Counted from the first letter of the stretch, positions 1 to 6,414 are shown. The stretch: DNA of 8,646 bases from Acetobacteraceae bacterium (GCA_030044345.1 JASHVY010000551.1:1-8646); one strand, 5' to 3'. The notes: generated by a model not told the origin, from the sequence alone. Numbers and translations: made by a program.

Positions 1-30
1 CGGCAAACGGAGCGATCCCCGTGGAGGACT

Positions 31-43
31 GGGAAAATTGCCC
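31..43. promoter_or_regulatory. Candidate operator copy 1 (GGGAAAATTGCCC)
   Basis: The 13-bp imperfect dyad has the form GGGnAAnTTnCCC, with every non-n position self-complementary. It is identical to the copy at 2245-2257 and shares a 10-bp core with 2651-2660. It lies 13 bp beyond the stop codon of the response regulator, so it is probably in the promoter region of a gene to the left of the window. Its size and symmetry suit a dimeric NarL/LuxR-type regulator, and the adjacent response regulator is the obvious candidate; this is an inference. I do not recognise the motif as a published consensus. Confidence 0.5.
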
Positions 44-56
44 GACCGGGAGGCAA

Positions 57-704
57 TCAGGCGGGACCGAGCAGGCCCTGGCGGAGGCCCAAAAGGACAA
101 GCTCGATGTCGGATGCGACGCCGAGCTTCGACTTGATGCTGTAGTGATAGTTGGCGACCGTCTTGCGGCTGACATTGAGGGCTGAGGCGATATCGTCGGT
201 TGAGCGCGCATCGATGAGCATGCGGAAGATCTCAAACTCACGCGGGGAAAGTTCCTGTACGCCCGACTTTTCCTCCTGCACCCTGTCGAGTGCGAGGGCT
301 TCGCTGATCTCAGGGCAGATGGGGATACGTCCCTCGGCGACGTCGCGCACAGCGCTGACGAGAAGCTCGGGCTGGCTGCTCTTGGTGACATAGCCGCGGG
401 CGCCCGCGCGGAAGGCCTGGAGTGCGTAGGAGGCACCGGCATGAATCGTGAAGACGAGGATCCGGGCGTGCGGGTCCAGGCGGCGAATATGGACGATTGC
501 GTCGATGCCGCCGCGGCCCGGCATCGAGATATCCATGATCACGACATCCGGATTGGTCTTCTTGTAGCACTGGTAGGCGGATGCGGCGTCGGAGGCTTCC
601 CCGACGACGATGAGCCCTTCGTGCTTGGCGAGAAGCGTGCGGTAACCAGCGCGGACGACGGCATGGTCGTCGACGAGGAGGATGCGGATCGGTTTGCGTG
701 TCAT
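57..704 (-). CDS. NarL/FixJ (LuxR-family) response regulator
   Basis: This is a 215-residue DNA-binding response regulator, the cytoplasmic output partner of the kinase encoded just upstream. The receiver domain occupies about residues 5-122: acidic pair D12/D13 (VDDH), phosphoacceptor D58 (VIMDISMPG), conserved T86 and K108 (GYVTK). A LuxR-type helix-turn-helix follows at about 150-210, beginning LSPREFEIF, with a recognition region near 171-196 (DIASALNVSRKTV). Length is normal for the family. I chose the ATG at 704 because it overlaps the kinase stop as ATGA and begins directly before the first receiver strand (MTRKPIRILLVDD). An in-frame ATG at 725 would add seven residues not expected in the family. 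No strong Shine-Dalgarno is visible, which fits translational coupling to the kinase. A dyad element lies just after the stop. MoxX-like assignment is possible through the kinase type, but the regulated pathway cannot be named from sequence. Confidence 0.92.
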   Translation of the reverse strand: MTRKPIRILLVDDHAVVRAGYRTLLAKHEGLIVVGEASDAASAYQCYKKTNPDVVIMDISMPGRGGIDAIVHIRRLDPHARILVFTIHAGASYALQAFRAGARGYVTKSSQPELLVSAVRDVAEGRIPICPEISEALALDRVQEEKSGVQELSPREFEIFRMLIDARSTDDIASALNVSRKTVANYHYSIKSKLGVASDIELVLLGLRQGLLGPA

Positions 705-2137
705 GACGCGGGCTCTGCGGGACAAGTGGTGAGAGGGAATGCGGCTTGGAGGCGGAAGCCTCGAGGAGTGAGACGGGCGATGTCCAGCTCACCTCCGAGG
801 GCCATCACGCGTTCGCCCATACCGATCAGGCCGAGGCCGCTTTCTTCCGCGGGGATCGGGATCTGGGCGGGACCAGCGCCATCATCTTCGATTGTCAGCA
901 CGAGCCAGGGTGGACCGAGGGGATCATTGTCAGGATCGGAGCGGAAGGTGAGGGCGACACGGGCGCGGGAGGCGTTTGCATGCCTGGCAATGTTTGTAAG
1001 GCCTTCCTGGACGATGCGATAAACGTGGGTGGCGGCCGTAGGAGAGAGGTTGTGGAGGTTGGCTGCGATCTCGAGGGAGACGTGGAGCGCCCCGGCCGTG
1101 TAGCGTTCGTGGTCGCGGACAAGGGCGGCAAGACTTGCGGCGAGGCCGAGATCATCGATCTCCGGCGGGCGAAGGGTGTGCAGGGTCGTGCGGAGCGACT
1201 TCATCGTGGCGAGCGAAGCTTCCGTGAGTTCTTCGGCCTCCGGAAGAAGCGCGGGGCAGATGGCGGCTGCCGTGGTGTGGATCGCGGCAGCAAGGGCACC
1301 CATGGCGCTCAAGGTTTGGGCGAGCTCGTCGTGGAGCTCGCGCGCGAGGCGGCGACGCTCCTGCTCCTGTCCATCCACGAGGCGGGCGGCCAGTGCGGTG
1401 CGCTCGCGCCTCGTGTGGTCGAGGCTGGCGGCGAGCGTATTGAAGACCTCGCTGATGCGCTGAAGTTCGATGAGGCGAAAGCACGGGAGGCGGCAGGAGA
1501 GGTCGCCGCGGGCGAGGCGGTCGAGCCCGGCGAGGATTTGTTTCGTAGGGCGAAGGGCGCGGCCAATCGCGAGGTATTGAAGCACGCAGATTGCGGCGAC
1601 CATGGTCGCGGTAAGGGCGAGCAGGGGCGAGATTTCGTTCCAGATCGCGGTTAGGATGATGGCGTCTGGGGTCGTGACGCGGAGCGTTCCGCAAGTTCTG
1701 CCGTGACATGGGATGAGGCGGACTGCGTTTGTGCGGCCGGAGAGGAGTGGAGCTGCGAGGGTTGAGAACCAGACCGGCAGGGTGGCTCTCTCGCGATTCG
1801 GGCCGATGCAGCTCGAGCGGACGATTGTGTCGTTAGGATTGAAATATTCGATGCACTGGCCTGGGCTCTGGACGATGGCAGAAACGGGGTCCCAGTCGGG
1901 GAATGCTGTTACGCCGTTGGTATCGGAATCGATGCGGAAGATCTGGAGCTGGAGCTGACGGGCGACGATTGTGGCCAGATGTTCGTTGGCCTGGTGAACG
2001 TCGCGGCATGCCCCAAGCACTGTAAGCGTTGCTGCGATGAAAAAGCAGAAAAGCGCCGCGGCGATGACGCGGAGTGTGAGCGACCATTTGAGGTCGAGAT
2101 GCTTGAGAACGAGGCGTGGCGATGCGACGAAGTGCAT
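701..2137 (-). CDS. Membrane sensor histidine kinase, LapD/MoxY_N-HAMP-HisKA_3 type
   Basis: This is a 478-residue inner-membrane kinase expected to sense an envelope signal and phosphorylate the response regulator that follows. Transmembrane helix 1 is about residues 20-44, the periplasmic region about 45-165, helix 2 about 166-192, and HAMP about 193-245 (GRALRPTKQILAGLDRLARGD). HisKA_3 is about 256-322 with phosphoacceptor H269 in ERRRLARELHDE. HATPase_c is about 365-470 with N box QEGLTNIARHANA, DDGAG at 418-422 and GLGLIGMGER at 434-443. This order and the wording around helix 2 match kinases with a LapD/MoxY N-terminal domain. The periplasmic part contains four cysteines (C95, C110, C144, C149), two of them in PCHGRTCG. 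The ATG at 2137 is the only plausible start: no other in-frame ATG, GTG or TTG is near, yet no good Shine-Dalgarno precedes it. The candidate operator at 2245-2257 lies about 110 bp upstream, so autoregulation is plausible. The signal is unknown. Confidence 0.9.
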   Translation of the reverse strand: MHFVASPRLVLKHLDLKWSLTLRVIAAALFCFFIAATLTVLGACRDVHQANEHLATIVARQLQLQIFRIDSDTNGVTAFPDWDPVSAIVQSPGQCIEYFNPNDTIVRSSCIGPNRERATLPVWFSTLAAPLLSGRTNAVRLIPCHGRTCGTLRVTTPDAIILTAIWNEISPLLALTATMVAAICVLQYLAIGRALRPTKQILAGLDRLARGDLSCRLPCFRLIELQRISEVFNTLAASLDHTRRERTALAARLVDGQEQERRRLARELHDELAQTLSAMGALAAAIHTTAAAICPALLPEAEELTEASLATMKSLRTTLHTLRPPEIDDLGLAASLAALVRDHERYTAGALHVSLEIAANLHNLSPTAATHVYRIVQEGLTNIARHANASRARVALTFRSDPDNDPLGPPWLVLTIEDDGAGPAQIPIPAEESGLGLIGMGERVMALGGELDIARLTPRGFRLQAAFPLTTCPAEPAS

Positions 2138-2244
2138 GAGCGGGAACCGAAGCCGATGGAGACTGCACGTTTGTCGAAGGCGGGACCGTTCCGGGGGAAC
2201 TCTACGCGTGTAGGAGGTGCGAAGAAAGCTGCCCGGATAAGGTC

Positions 2245-2257
2245 GGGAAAATTGCCC
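2245..2257. promoter_or_regulatory. Candidate operator copy 2 (GGGAAAATTGCCC)
   Basis: This is an exact copy of the 13-bp dyad at 31-43, in the same plus-strand orientation, in the upstream region of the sensor kinase gene with its centre about 114 bp from the kinase ATG. That position suits autoregulation of the two-component operon. Binding by the neighbouring response regulator is an inference. Confidence 0.55.
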
Positions 2258-2595
2258 AATCAGCTCGCCCTTTATGTGCGGTCACGGAACCATGGAGCCG
2301 CGGGCCAATGGAAGTGAAGATCAATAGGCTCGAGACCCTGAAACGCTCGACATTCGGCTACGGGCAGTCAGGTACCCGGAGCGCGCCCAACGCCATGTCC
2401 TGAAATATTGCCTCACCAAAAGAGCGGGTGATCCATGCAGCCTGCAAGGTGACATCGGTGATCCAGGCACGGAGGGAGCAGCGAGGCAATGCGAGCGGCT
2501 GCCGCCGCCAGATTCTCGGCGATGCGTAGGCGGGCCAGTCCGTTGCCCCCTGCACGACCTTCAGGGACAAGACATCTCTTCCCCGTCGGTGGCAT

Positions 2596-2609
2596 TCCGC
2601 CATGGCGGA
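2596..2609. promoter_or_regulatory. Perfect 14-bp palindrome upstream of the hydrolase gene
   Basis: TCCGCCATGGCGGA is its own reverse complement. It lies about 98 bp before the ATG of the metallo-hydrolase gene. It could be an operator for a second dimeric regulator, but GC-rich sequence produces such palindromes by chance and no second copy occurs in the window. Confidence 0.25.
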
Positions 2610-2650
2610 CCATGACGGATTCAGCACTTTGTCCCCCGTGCTTTACATCT

Positions 2651-2660
2651 GGAAAATTGC
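2651..2660. promoter_or_regulatory. Candidate operator copy 3 (core GGAAAATTGC)
   Basis: Ten consecutive bases match positions 2-11 of the 13-bp dyad at 31-43 and 2245-2257. The three flanking positions differ, so the outer G/C symmetry is lost. It lies 46 bp before the hydrolase ATG, a reasonable place for a promoter-proximal regulator site. It is weaker than the other two copies. Confidence 0.4.
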
Positions 2661-2669
2661 AGGGACCTT

Positions 2670-2682
2670 GCGCATCATGCGC
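2670..2682. promoter_or_regulatory. Perfect 13-bp palindrome GCGCATCATGCGC
   Basis: Six-base arms GCGCAT and ATGCGC flank a single C. It lies between candidate operator copy 3 and the Shine-Dalgarno of the hydrolase gene, so it could be a repressor site overlapping the transcription start or a small leader hairpin. No second copy was found, so this is suggestive only. Confidence 0.3.
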
Positions 2683-2706
2683 CTCTAACCGATCGGGGAG
2701 GAAACA

Positions 2707-3588
2707 ATGGCCGCAGACCAGCCGCTTCAGAAGCAAGCGCCCGGCATCTACAGGCGCCGGATCGGTGATGTCATGGTGACGACCATAAATGATGGTTATC
2801 TCGACATCCCTTTCGACATTCTGCGAGGCGTCACGAGGGAGAGCATGCAGAATGCGATGCACGAAGCCTTCCGTCCCGGCGCGCCGCGTCTGACCGTGAA
2901 TGCCTTCATCGTGCAGACAGGCGGGCGCACCATCCTCATCGATTCCGGCGGCGGCACCAACACGGTGTTTTCGATGGGGTTGCTGCAGGAGAATCTCAGC
3001 ACCGCGGGGTTCATCCCGGCCGATTTCGATACGGTGCTGCTGACCCACATACATCCGGACCATTCCAACGGTCTGCTCGGCCCTTCCGGGGAAGCCTTGT
3101 TCACGCGGGCGGAAATCTTCTTAAACGCCGCCGATATTAGGTTCTGGTCCGATCCGGGATTGCGCGACGGGCGCTCGCCGGCGGCGATGCCCTATCTCGA
3201 TTCTGCCGCGTCCCTGCTCGATGCTTATCGCGCCCAGCTACGCCCGGCTGAAGCGGGCGAAGTCGCTCCCGGCCTGACGCTGCTTCCGCTGCCGGGCCAC
3301 ACGCCCGGCCACAGCGGCTATCGCGTCGACTCCGCGGGTGAGACACTGGTGATATGGGGCGACACCGTTCACGTGCCGGAAATCCAGGTGCCCTATCCGG
3401 AGGTCACCAGCGAATACGATATCGACGAGCGCCTTGCAGAAGAAAGTCGTCGTCGCATCTTCGATCTGGTAGCGACGGAGCGGCTGCTGGTCGCCGGAAT
3501 GCATCTGCACGTCCCGGCCTTCGCCCATCTTGTCCGAAGCGAAGCCGGGTTCCGGCTTGTTCCGGAATCGTGGTCGGTCGTCGTCTAG
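2707..3588 (+). CDS. Metallo-beta-lactamase-fold hydrolase, methyl-parathion-hydrolase-like
   Basis: This 293-residue MBL-fold metallo-hydrolase shows the complete dinuclear metal site: H114, H116, D118 and H119 (THIHPDH), H198 in GHTPGH, D219 in IWGDT and H266 in GMHLHVPAFAH. The N-terminal APGIYRRRIGD..VTTINDG and the C-terminal GFRLVPESWSVVV resemble methyl parathion hydrolase-type enzymes (compare APGYYR..LGD..ITALSDG and GYRFVP..YSVV, recalled from the family). The relatives hydrolyse phosphotriesters, lactones or other esters; the real substrate here cannot be read from sequence. There is no signal peptide, so it is probably cytoplasmic, unlike exported methyl parathion hydrolases. The start is well supported: GGGGAGG at 2695-2701 precedes the ATG. 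The gene is monocistronic, divergent from the two-component system and convergent with the binding-protein gene. A candidate operator shared with the two-component locus lies 46 bp upstream, and a structured repeat begins 6 bp after the stop. Confidence 0.88.
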   Translation: MAADQPLQKQAPGIYRRRIGDVMVTTINDGYLDIPFDILRGVTRESMQNAMHEAFRPGAPRLTVNAFIVQTGGRTILIDSGGGTNTVFSMGLLQENLSTAGFIPADFDTVLLTHIHPDHSNGLLGPSGEALFTRAEIFLNAADIRFWSDPGLRDGRSPAAMPYLDSAASLLDAYRAQLRPAEAGEVAPGLTLLPLPGHTPGHSGYRVDSAGETLVIWGDTVHVPEIQVPYPEVTSEYDIDERLAEESRRRIFDLVATERLLVAGMHLHVPAFAHLVRSEAGFRLVPESWSVVV

Positions 3589-3593
3589 CTGAG

Positions 3594-3689
3594 AGCGGGA
3601 TGAGGTTGCTCGCGCTCACCCATCCCGCTTGGTCTTTGTTTTCCCGCGTGATTCAGACTTACGGTTACTCCACCTCCGGTCATCATGCT
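3594..3689 (+). repeat. Composite structured repeat, copy 1 (two hairpins)
   Basis: This intergenic element recurs at 6415-6567. Part one (3594-3629) is a hairpin with 9-bp arms AGCGGGATG and CATCCCGCT. A conserved GGTCTTTGTTT spacer follows. Part two (3646-3688) can fold as nested helices: GCGTGA with TCATGC, GACT with GGTC, and GGT with ACC. It begins 6 bp after the hydrolase stop, in the same orientation to its upstream gene as the second copy. It may act as a 3' processing, stability or termination structure for the hydrolase mRNA; no T-run directly follows either hairpin on the plus strand. The family was not recognised. Confidence 0.7.
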
Positions 3690-3704
3690 ATCGGTAGCGT
3701 CACG

Positions 3705-3722
3705 CGGTCGTGGTCGCGACCG
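3705..3722. terminator. GC-rich hairpin between convergent genes
   Basis: CGGTCG (3705-3710) and CGACCG (3717-3722) form a 6-bp stem with a 6-base loop. An alternative pairing is the perfect palindrome GGTCGCGACC (3712-3721). It lies about 40 bp beyond the stop of the binding-protein gene, which reads leftward, so it could help end that transcript. No U-tract is evident, so intrinsic termination is doubtful. Confidence 0.25.
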
Positions 3723-3761
3723 TGCGCGCCAGAATGATCTCGTCTCGCGGAACGGGTCGCA

Positions 3762-4934
3762 TCATTCCTCGATCTCGACCCACTGTTTCTTCGAAGCGTC
3801 GTACTTCACCAGCGTCAACTGGGCCGGACTGATGGTGATGTGGTTGCCCGGCGAGAAGCTGAGATCTCCGGTGATTCCCTTGAAGTTCCGGGTCTCGTTG
3901 AATTGCTTCTGGAGATTCTCGGGCTGCGTCGAATTGGCCCTGGTGATCACATCCGCCAGCATCATGATGCTGTCGTAGCTCGTTTCGGCGAAGGGTGTCG
4001 ATTCGGCGTTGAATTTTTTCTCGTACTCCTCCCGGAACGCCTGCATCTCCGGGCTCGGGTGCAGCGAGGAGGTGAGCACGGCGCTGATCGTGCCGTCCGC
4101 CAGGTTGCCGGCCAGGCCGGAATAGGTGTTGTCGGCGTTGGTCTCGTCATTCCCGAACATGGTGACGGGATAGCCGAGCGAATGGACATCCTGGGCGAAG
4201 GCCGCCTGGTCCTGCGGGGTCAGCCACACATCCACGCACGTGATGCCGGCCGCCTTGATCTGGTTGATCTGCGGCATCAGGCCGGTGGTGGCGCCGGTGG
4301 ACCAGTTCTCGGTGATCGAGTCGTCGATCTTGATCTTCTGGCCGGCCTGGTCATAGGCGAGCTTGATGCCGAAATCGCCGCCATCGCCATAGGTTGTCGG
4401 ATCATGCAGCACGGCCAAGCCGCCCGGGCAGTGCTTCAGCGCATATGCGCCGATTTTTTCGCCCCAGGCGAAGGTGTTCAGACCGAAATCGAAGACCCAC
4501 GGGTTCGGCTGACCGGTCGGGCCGTTCGGGTTCACGGTCAGGCCCCCGTCATCGACCACGCCGATCGTGGGAATCTTGTAGCGCATGGCGAGCTGGGCAG
4601 TGACCGGGCCGGTATCCGGCGAGCCGGCGATGGCGACGGCCCCGTTGCTGATCAGCTTTGCATAGAGCTGGCCCGATAGAGTGGCTGACGCATCGTCGTT
4701 ATGCCAATCCAGCTTCAGGGGGCGGCCGAGCACACCGCCCGCGGCGTTGATCTTCTCAACCGCTAGCTGCGCCCCTCTGACCGTGGCGATGCCCGTCGTG
4801 CCATAGGCGCCGGTCGTGCCAGCGATCATGCCGACGAGGATGGGGGGCTTGTCGCCCGCCCGTGCGGGCGGACTGGCCGCATAGGCGAGCAACGCCAGCG
4901 TCGCAACGGCGCCCCCGGCGATCAGCGTTTTCAT
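3762..4934 (-). CDS. LivK-type periplasmic substrate-binding protein of an ABC importer
   Basis: This 390-residue solute-binding protein of the branched-chain amino acid type (Peripla_BP_6, type I fold) captures a small organic ligand in the periplasm for the LivHMGF-type membrane complex encoded on the other strand. A signal peptide covers residues 1-26 (MKTLIAGGAV..ASPPARA), with likely cleavage before GDK. The mature start ILVGMIAGTTGAYG is the usual first strand and ligand-loop region of the family. GIATVRGAQLAVEKINAAGGVLGRPL follows, then AGSPDTGPVTAQLAMRYKIPTIGV. C169 and C233 are the only mature cysteines. I chose the ATG at 4934 because it opens the signal peptide and is preceded on the minus strand by AAGGGAGGAGG; the open frame continues much further upstream without signal-peptide or family character. 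Family members bind amino acids, amides, aromatic acids and other ligands, so specificity is unassigned. It is divergent from livH. Confidence 0.92.
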   Translation of the reverse strand: MKTLIAGGAVATLALLAYAASPPARAGDKPPILVGMIAGTTGAYGTTGIATVRGAQLAVEKINAAGGVLGRPLKLDWHNDDASATLSGQLYAKLISNGAVAIAGSPDTGPVTAQLAMRYKIPTIGVVDDGGLTVNPNGPTGQPNPWVFDFGLNTFAWGEKIGAYALKHCPGGLAVLHDPTTYGDGGDFGIKLAYDQAGQKIKIDDSITENWSTGATTGLMPQINQIKAAGITCVDVWLTPQDQAAFAQDVHSLGYPVTMFGNDETNADNTYSGLAGNLADGTISAVLTSSLHPSPEMQAFREEYEKKFNAESTPFAETSYDSIMMLADVITRANSTQPENLQKQFNETRNFKGITGDLSFSPGNHITISPAQLTLVKYDASKKQWVEIEE

Positions 4935-4947
4935 GGGTTTCCTCCTC

Positions 4948-4979
4948 CCTTGTGATTGACTGGCCTTGCGATTGACTGG
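4948..4979. repeat. Tandem 16-bp duplication in the binding-protein leader
   Basis: Two adjacent 16-bp units, CCTTGTGATTGACTGG and CCTTGCGATTGACTGG, differ at one base. On the minus strand they directly precede GGAGGAGG and the ATG of the binding-protein gene, so they are likely in its 5' leader. Each unit reads CAAGG at its 3' end on that strand. The cause may be recent replication slippage; a regulatory role is unproven. Confidence 0.6.
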
Positions 4980-5080
4980 ATTGGTCCGGCGAACCGCGTC
5001 GGCCGATGGACGCCTTATCCAGATGTCGCACGGCCCGCCAAGCGCGCTGGCCGTAATTTGCTGTCTGATATCGCTACCAT

Positions 5081-5086
5081 TGTCAA
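5081..5086 (-). promoter_or_regulatory. Possible -35 element for the binding-protein gene
   Basis: The minus strand reads TTGACA, the bacterial housekeeping -35 consensus, about 150 bp upstream of the binding-protein ATG and pointing at it. No good -10 hexamer is found 16-19 bp further on, so the assignment is weak. The long inverted repeat lies immediately upstream on that strand, where an activator site would be expected. Confidence 0.25.
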
Positions 5087-5095
5087 TATCGGCTC

Positions 5096-5147
5096 GTGTC
5101 CCGATTCGGAAGTCCGTCGCATTGGAATGCGGATGGAATCGGGACAC
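5096..5147. promoter_or_regulatory. Long inverted repeat with nested palindrome, candidate regulator site
   Basis: Perfect 12-bp arms GTGTCCCGATTC (5096-5107) and GAATCGGGACAC (5136-5147) flank a 28-bp interior. The interior holds a second dyad, CGCATT-GG-AATGCG (5118-5131). It lies between divergent transporter genes and next to a minus-strand TTGACA. It could be a binding site for a regulator that controls both arms, or a stem-loop. No regulator gene for the transporter is present in the window. Confidence 0.5.
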
Positions 5148-5508
5148 TCGCTCTTTGTTTTCAGTGGCCTGCTTATCCTCTCCGTTCATCGCGAAAGGCG
5201 ACGAACTTCGAGGGCAGGACACGCGAGATCGGCCGGCGACGATCCCGCGCGTCCGGGGCAACCTGGGCGCAACTTGGCTGATCAACATGGCTGACATGGG
5301 CCGGGGCGGCAGAACGTTCCGGACCAGGCTTGCCGGTTGGCGGGGGGGCGAACGGGACTGTCCTGCTCCGCCACGAAATGATACGGGAGGCGGCGGAGTG
5401 CGAAGCGGCGTTGACGGCGGAGGGCCGTGCGGGGCCGATCTCCCGGCGCCTCTTTTCGGCAATTCGCGTGGCACAGTCCGTCGGCAAGCGGGGAAGGAAG
5501 TCCGAGCC

Positions 5509-6405
5509 TTGCAATTCGTCCTGAGCGGCCTCGCGATCGGCGCGGTCTATGGCTTGATCGGGATGGCGCTGGGCATCTCTTTCTATGTCACGCGCGTCAT
5601 CAATTTCGCGCAGGGACAGATCATGATGGCGGCGATCATGCTGACGGCCGCCATCACTGCATCGGGCTACTCGGCTTGGCTCGCGGTGCCCGTGGGGCTC
5701 GCAGGCTCCTGCGTGATCGCCGTGTTGTCCTATTTCGTCGCGGTGCGTCCCATCCTCGCATTCGACCGGGCGAGCTTCGGCTGGCTGGTCAGCACACTCG
5801 GCTTCGCCGTGGTCGTGGAGAATGCCGCCGCCTATGTCTGGGGCCCGACCTCGCGCGCGTTTCCGCCGATCCTGAACGGAGTTAGCGCTCACATCGCGGG
5901 CGCGGTGCTGACCGGGCAGCAATTGCTCGCCATCGTCGTCGCGTTGCTGTTCGCGGCGCTGTTCGAGGTGATGCGCAAGCGCACGCTCTTCGGCAAGCTG
6001 GGCGTGGCGATCGCGGCGGATCCGGAGATGGCCTCCGCCGTCGGCGCGAACATCACCGTCGTCGCGATCGTCGCATTCGCAATCTCCGGCTTCTTCTCGG
6101 GTGTGGCCGGCGTGCTGATCGGGCCGAGCACCTTCGCCAATCCGTATCTCGGGAATACCTACGGAACGTTCGGGTTCATCGCGATGATGATCGGCGGCAT
6201 CGAGCGCCCGGTTGCCGCCATGTTCGGGGGCCTGCTGCTCGGCATCCTCTCGGAAGGGGCCAACGCGCTGATCAATTCGCAGGCGTCCGACTGGTTCCCC
6301 TTCCTGGTACTCGTGCTGATCCTGATCCTGACGCCACGCGGGCTGTTCAGCGCCGCGGCGCCGTTCGGCCGGTGGCGCGTGCCGGGCTTTTCGCGGCGCG
6401 GATGA
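5509..6405 (+). CDS. livH: LivH-type ABC importer permease
   Basis: This 298-residue inner-membrane permease of the LivH family is one of the two membrane subunits of the importer. The N-terminus QFVLSGLAIGAVYGLIGMALGISFYVTRVINFAQGQIMM is the family's characteristic opening. Roughly eight hydrophobic segments follow. GKLGVAIAADPEMASAVGANI (about 162-182) corresponds to the cytoplasmic loop that contacts the ATPase. The C-terminus ends with the typical ILILTPRGLF. I chose TTG at 5509 because it gives family-standard length and start, with GGAAGGAAG about 9-10 bases upstream. Upstream in-frame ATGs near 5287 would add residues with no family resemblance. It is followed after 185 bp by the fused livMG gene, with a composite repeat between. 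Substrate specificity is unknown; livH is a family name here. Confidence 0.9.
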   Translation: MQFVLSGLAIGAVYGLIGMALGISFYVTRVINFAQGQIMMAAIMLTAAITASGYSAWLAVPVGLAGSCVIAVLSYFVAVRPILAFDRASFGWLVSTLGFAVVVENAAAYVWGPTSRAFPPILNGVSAHIAGAVLTGQQLLAIVVALLFAALFEVMRKRTLFGKLGVAIAADPEMASAVGANITVVAIVAFAISGFFSGVAGVLIGPSTFANPYLGNTYGTFGFIAMMIGGIERPVAAMFGGLLLGILSEGANALINSQASDWFPFLVLVLILILTPRGLFSAAAPFGRWRVPGFSRRG

Positions 6406-6414
6406 TCCGTCTGG

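Larger units (their letters stand above)
2138..2706. other. Intergenic region between the kinase and the divergent hydrolase gene
   Basis: This 569-bp stretch separates two divergently transcribed genes and should hold both promoters. It contains two candidate operators (2245-2257, 2651-2660), a weaker look-alike (2401-2413, 9 of 13 matches) and two perfect palindromes (2596-2609, 2670-2682). There is also a widely spaced inverted pair, GGGACAA (2564-2570) and TTGTCCC (2629-2635). I could not assign convincing -35/-10 hexamers for either gene. Short open frames exist on both strands across 2358-2640, but none resembles a known protein, has a good ribosome binding site or continues as one clean frame. 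I treat it as non-coding, with a decayed gene possible. Confidence 0.5.
4935..5508. other. Divergent intergenic region between the binding-protein gene and livH
   Basis: This 574-bp stretch should carry promoters for both arms of the importer. It contains a tandem 16-mer next to the binding-protein Shine-Dalgarno (4948-4979), a dyad ACGGCC/GGCCGT (5030-5035, 5049-5054), a minus-strand TTGACA (5086-5081), and a long inverted repeat (5096-5147). Open frames run through parts of it on both strands, including in-frame extensions of both neighbouring genes, but their translations show no recognisable domain. I see no gene in 5150-5508. Confidence 0.5.

Noticed and set aside
746..1654. A 302-codon plus-strand open frame opposite the histidine kinase
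   Set aside because: It mirrors the conserved kinase domains in antisense; the translation is Gly/Arg/Glu-rich with no family features.
2684..2689. TCTAAC as the -10 box of the hydrolase promoter
   Set aside because: It would put the transcription start inside or beside the Shine-Dalgarno at 2695-2701, leaving no usable leader.
2413..3063. A 216-codon minus-strand open frame overlapping the hydrolase start
   Set aside because: Most of it is antisense to the well-supported hydrolase N-terminus; only the part beyond 2706 is free, and it resembles nothing known to me.
3840..4679. A 279-codon plus-strand open frame inside the binding-protein gene
   Set aside because: It is antisense to a well-supported periplasmic binding protein and has no recognisable motif.
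4935..5474. Longer N-terminal extension of the binding protein
   Set aside because: The frame is open to 5474, but the signal peptide and strong Shine-Dalgarno place the start at 4934.
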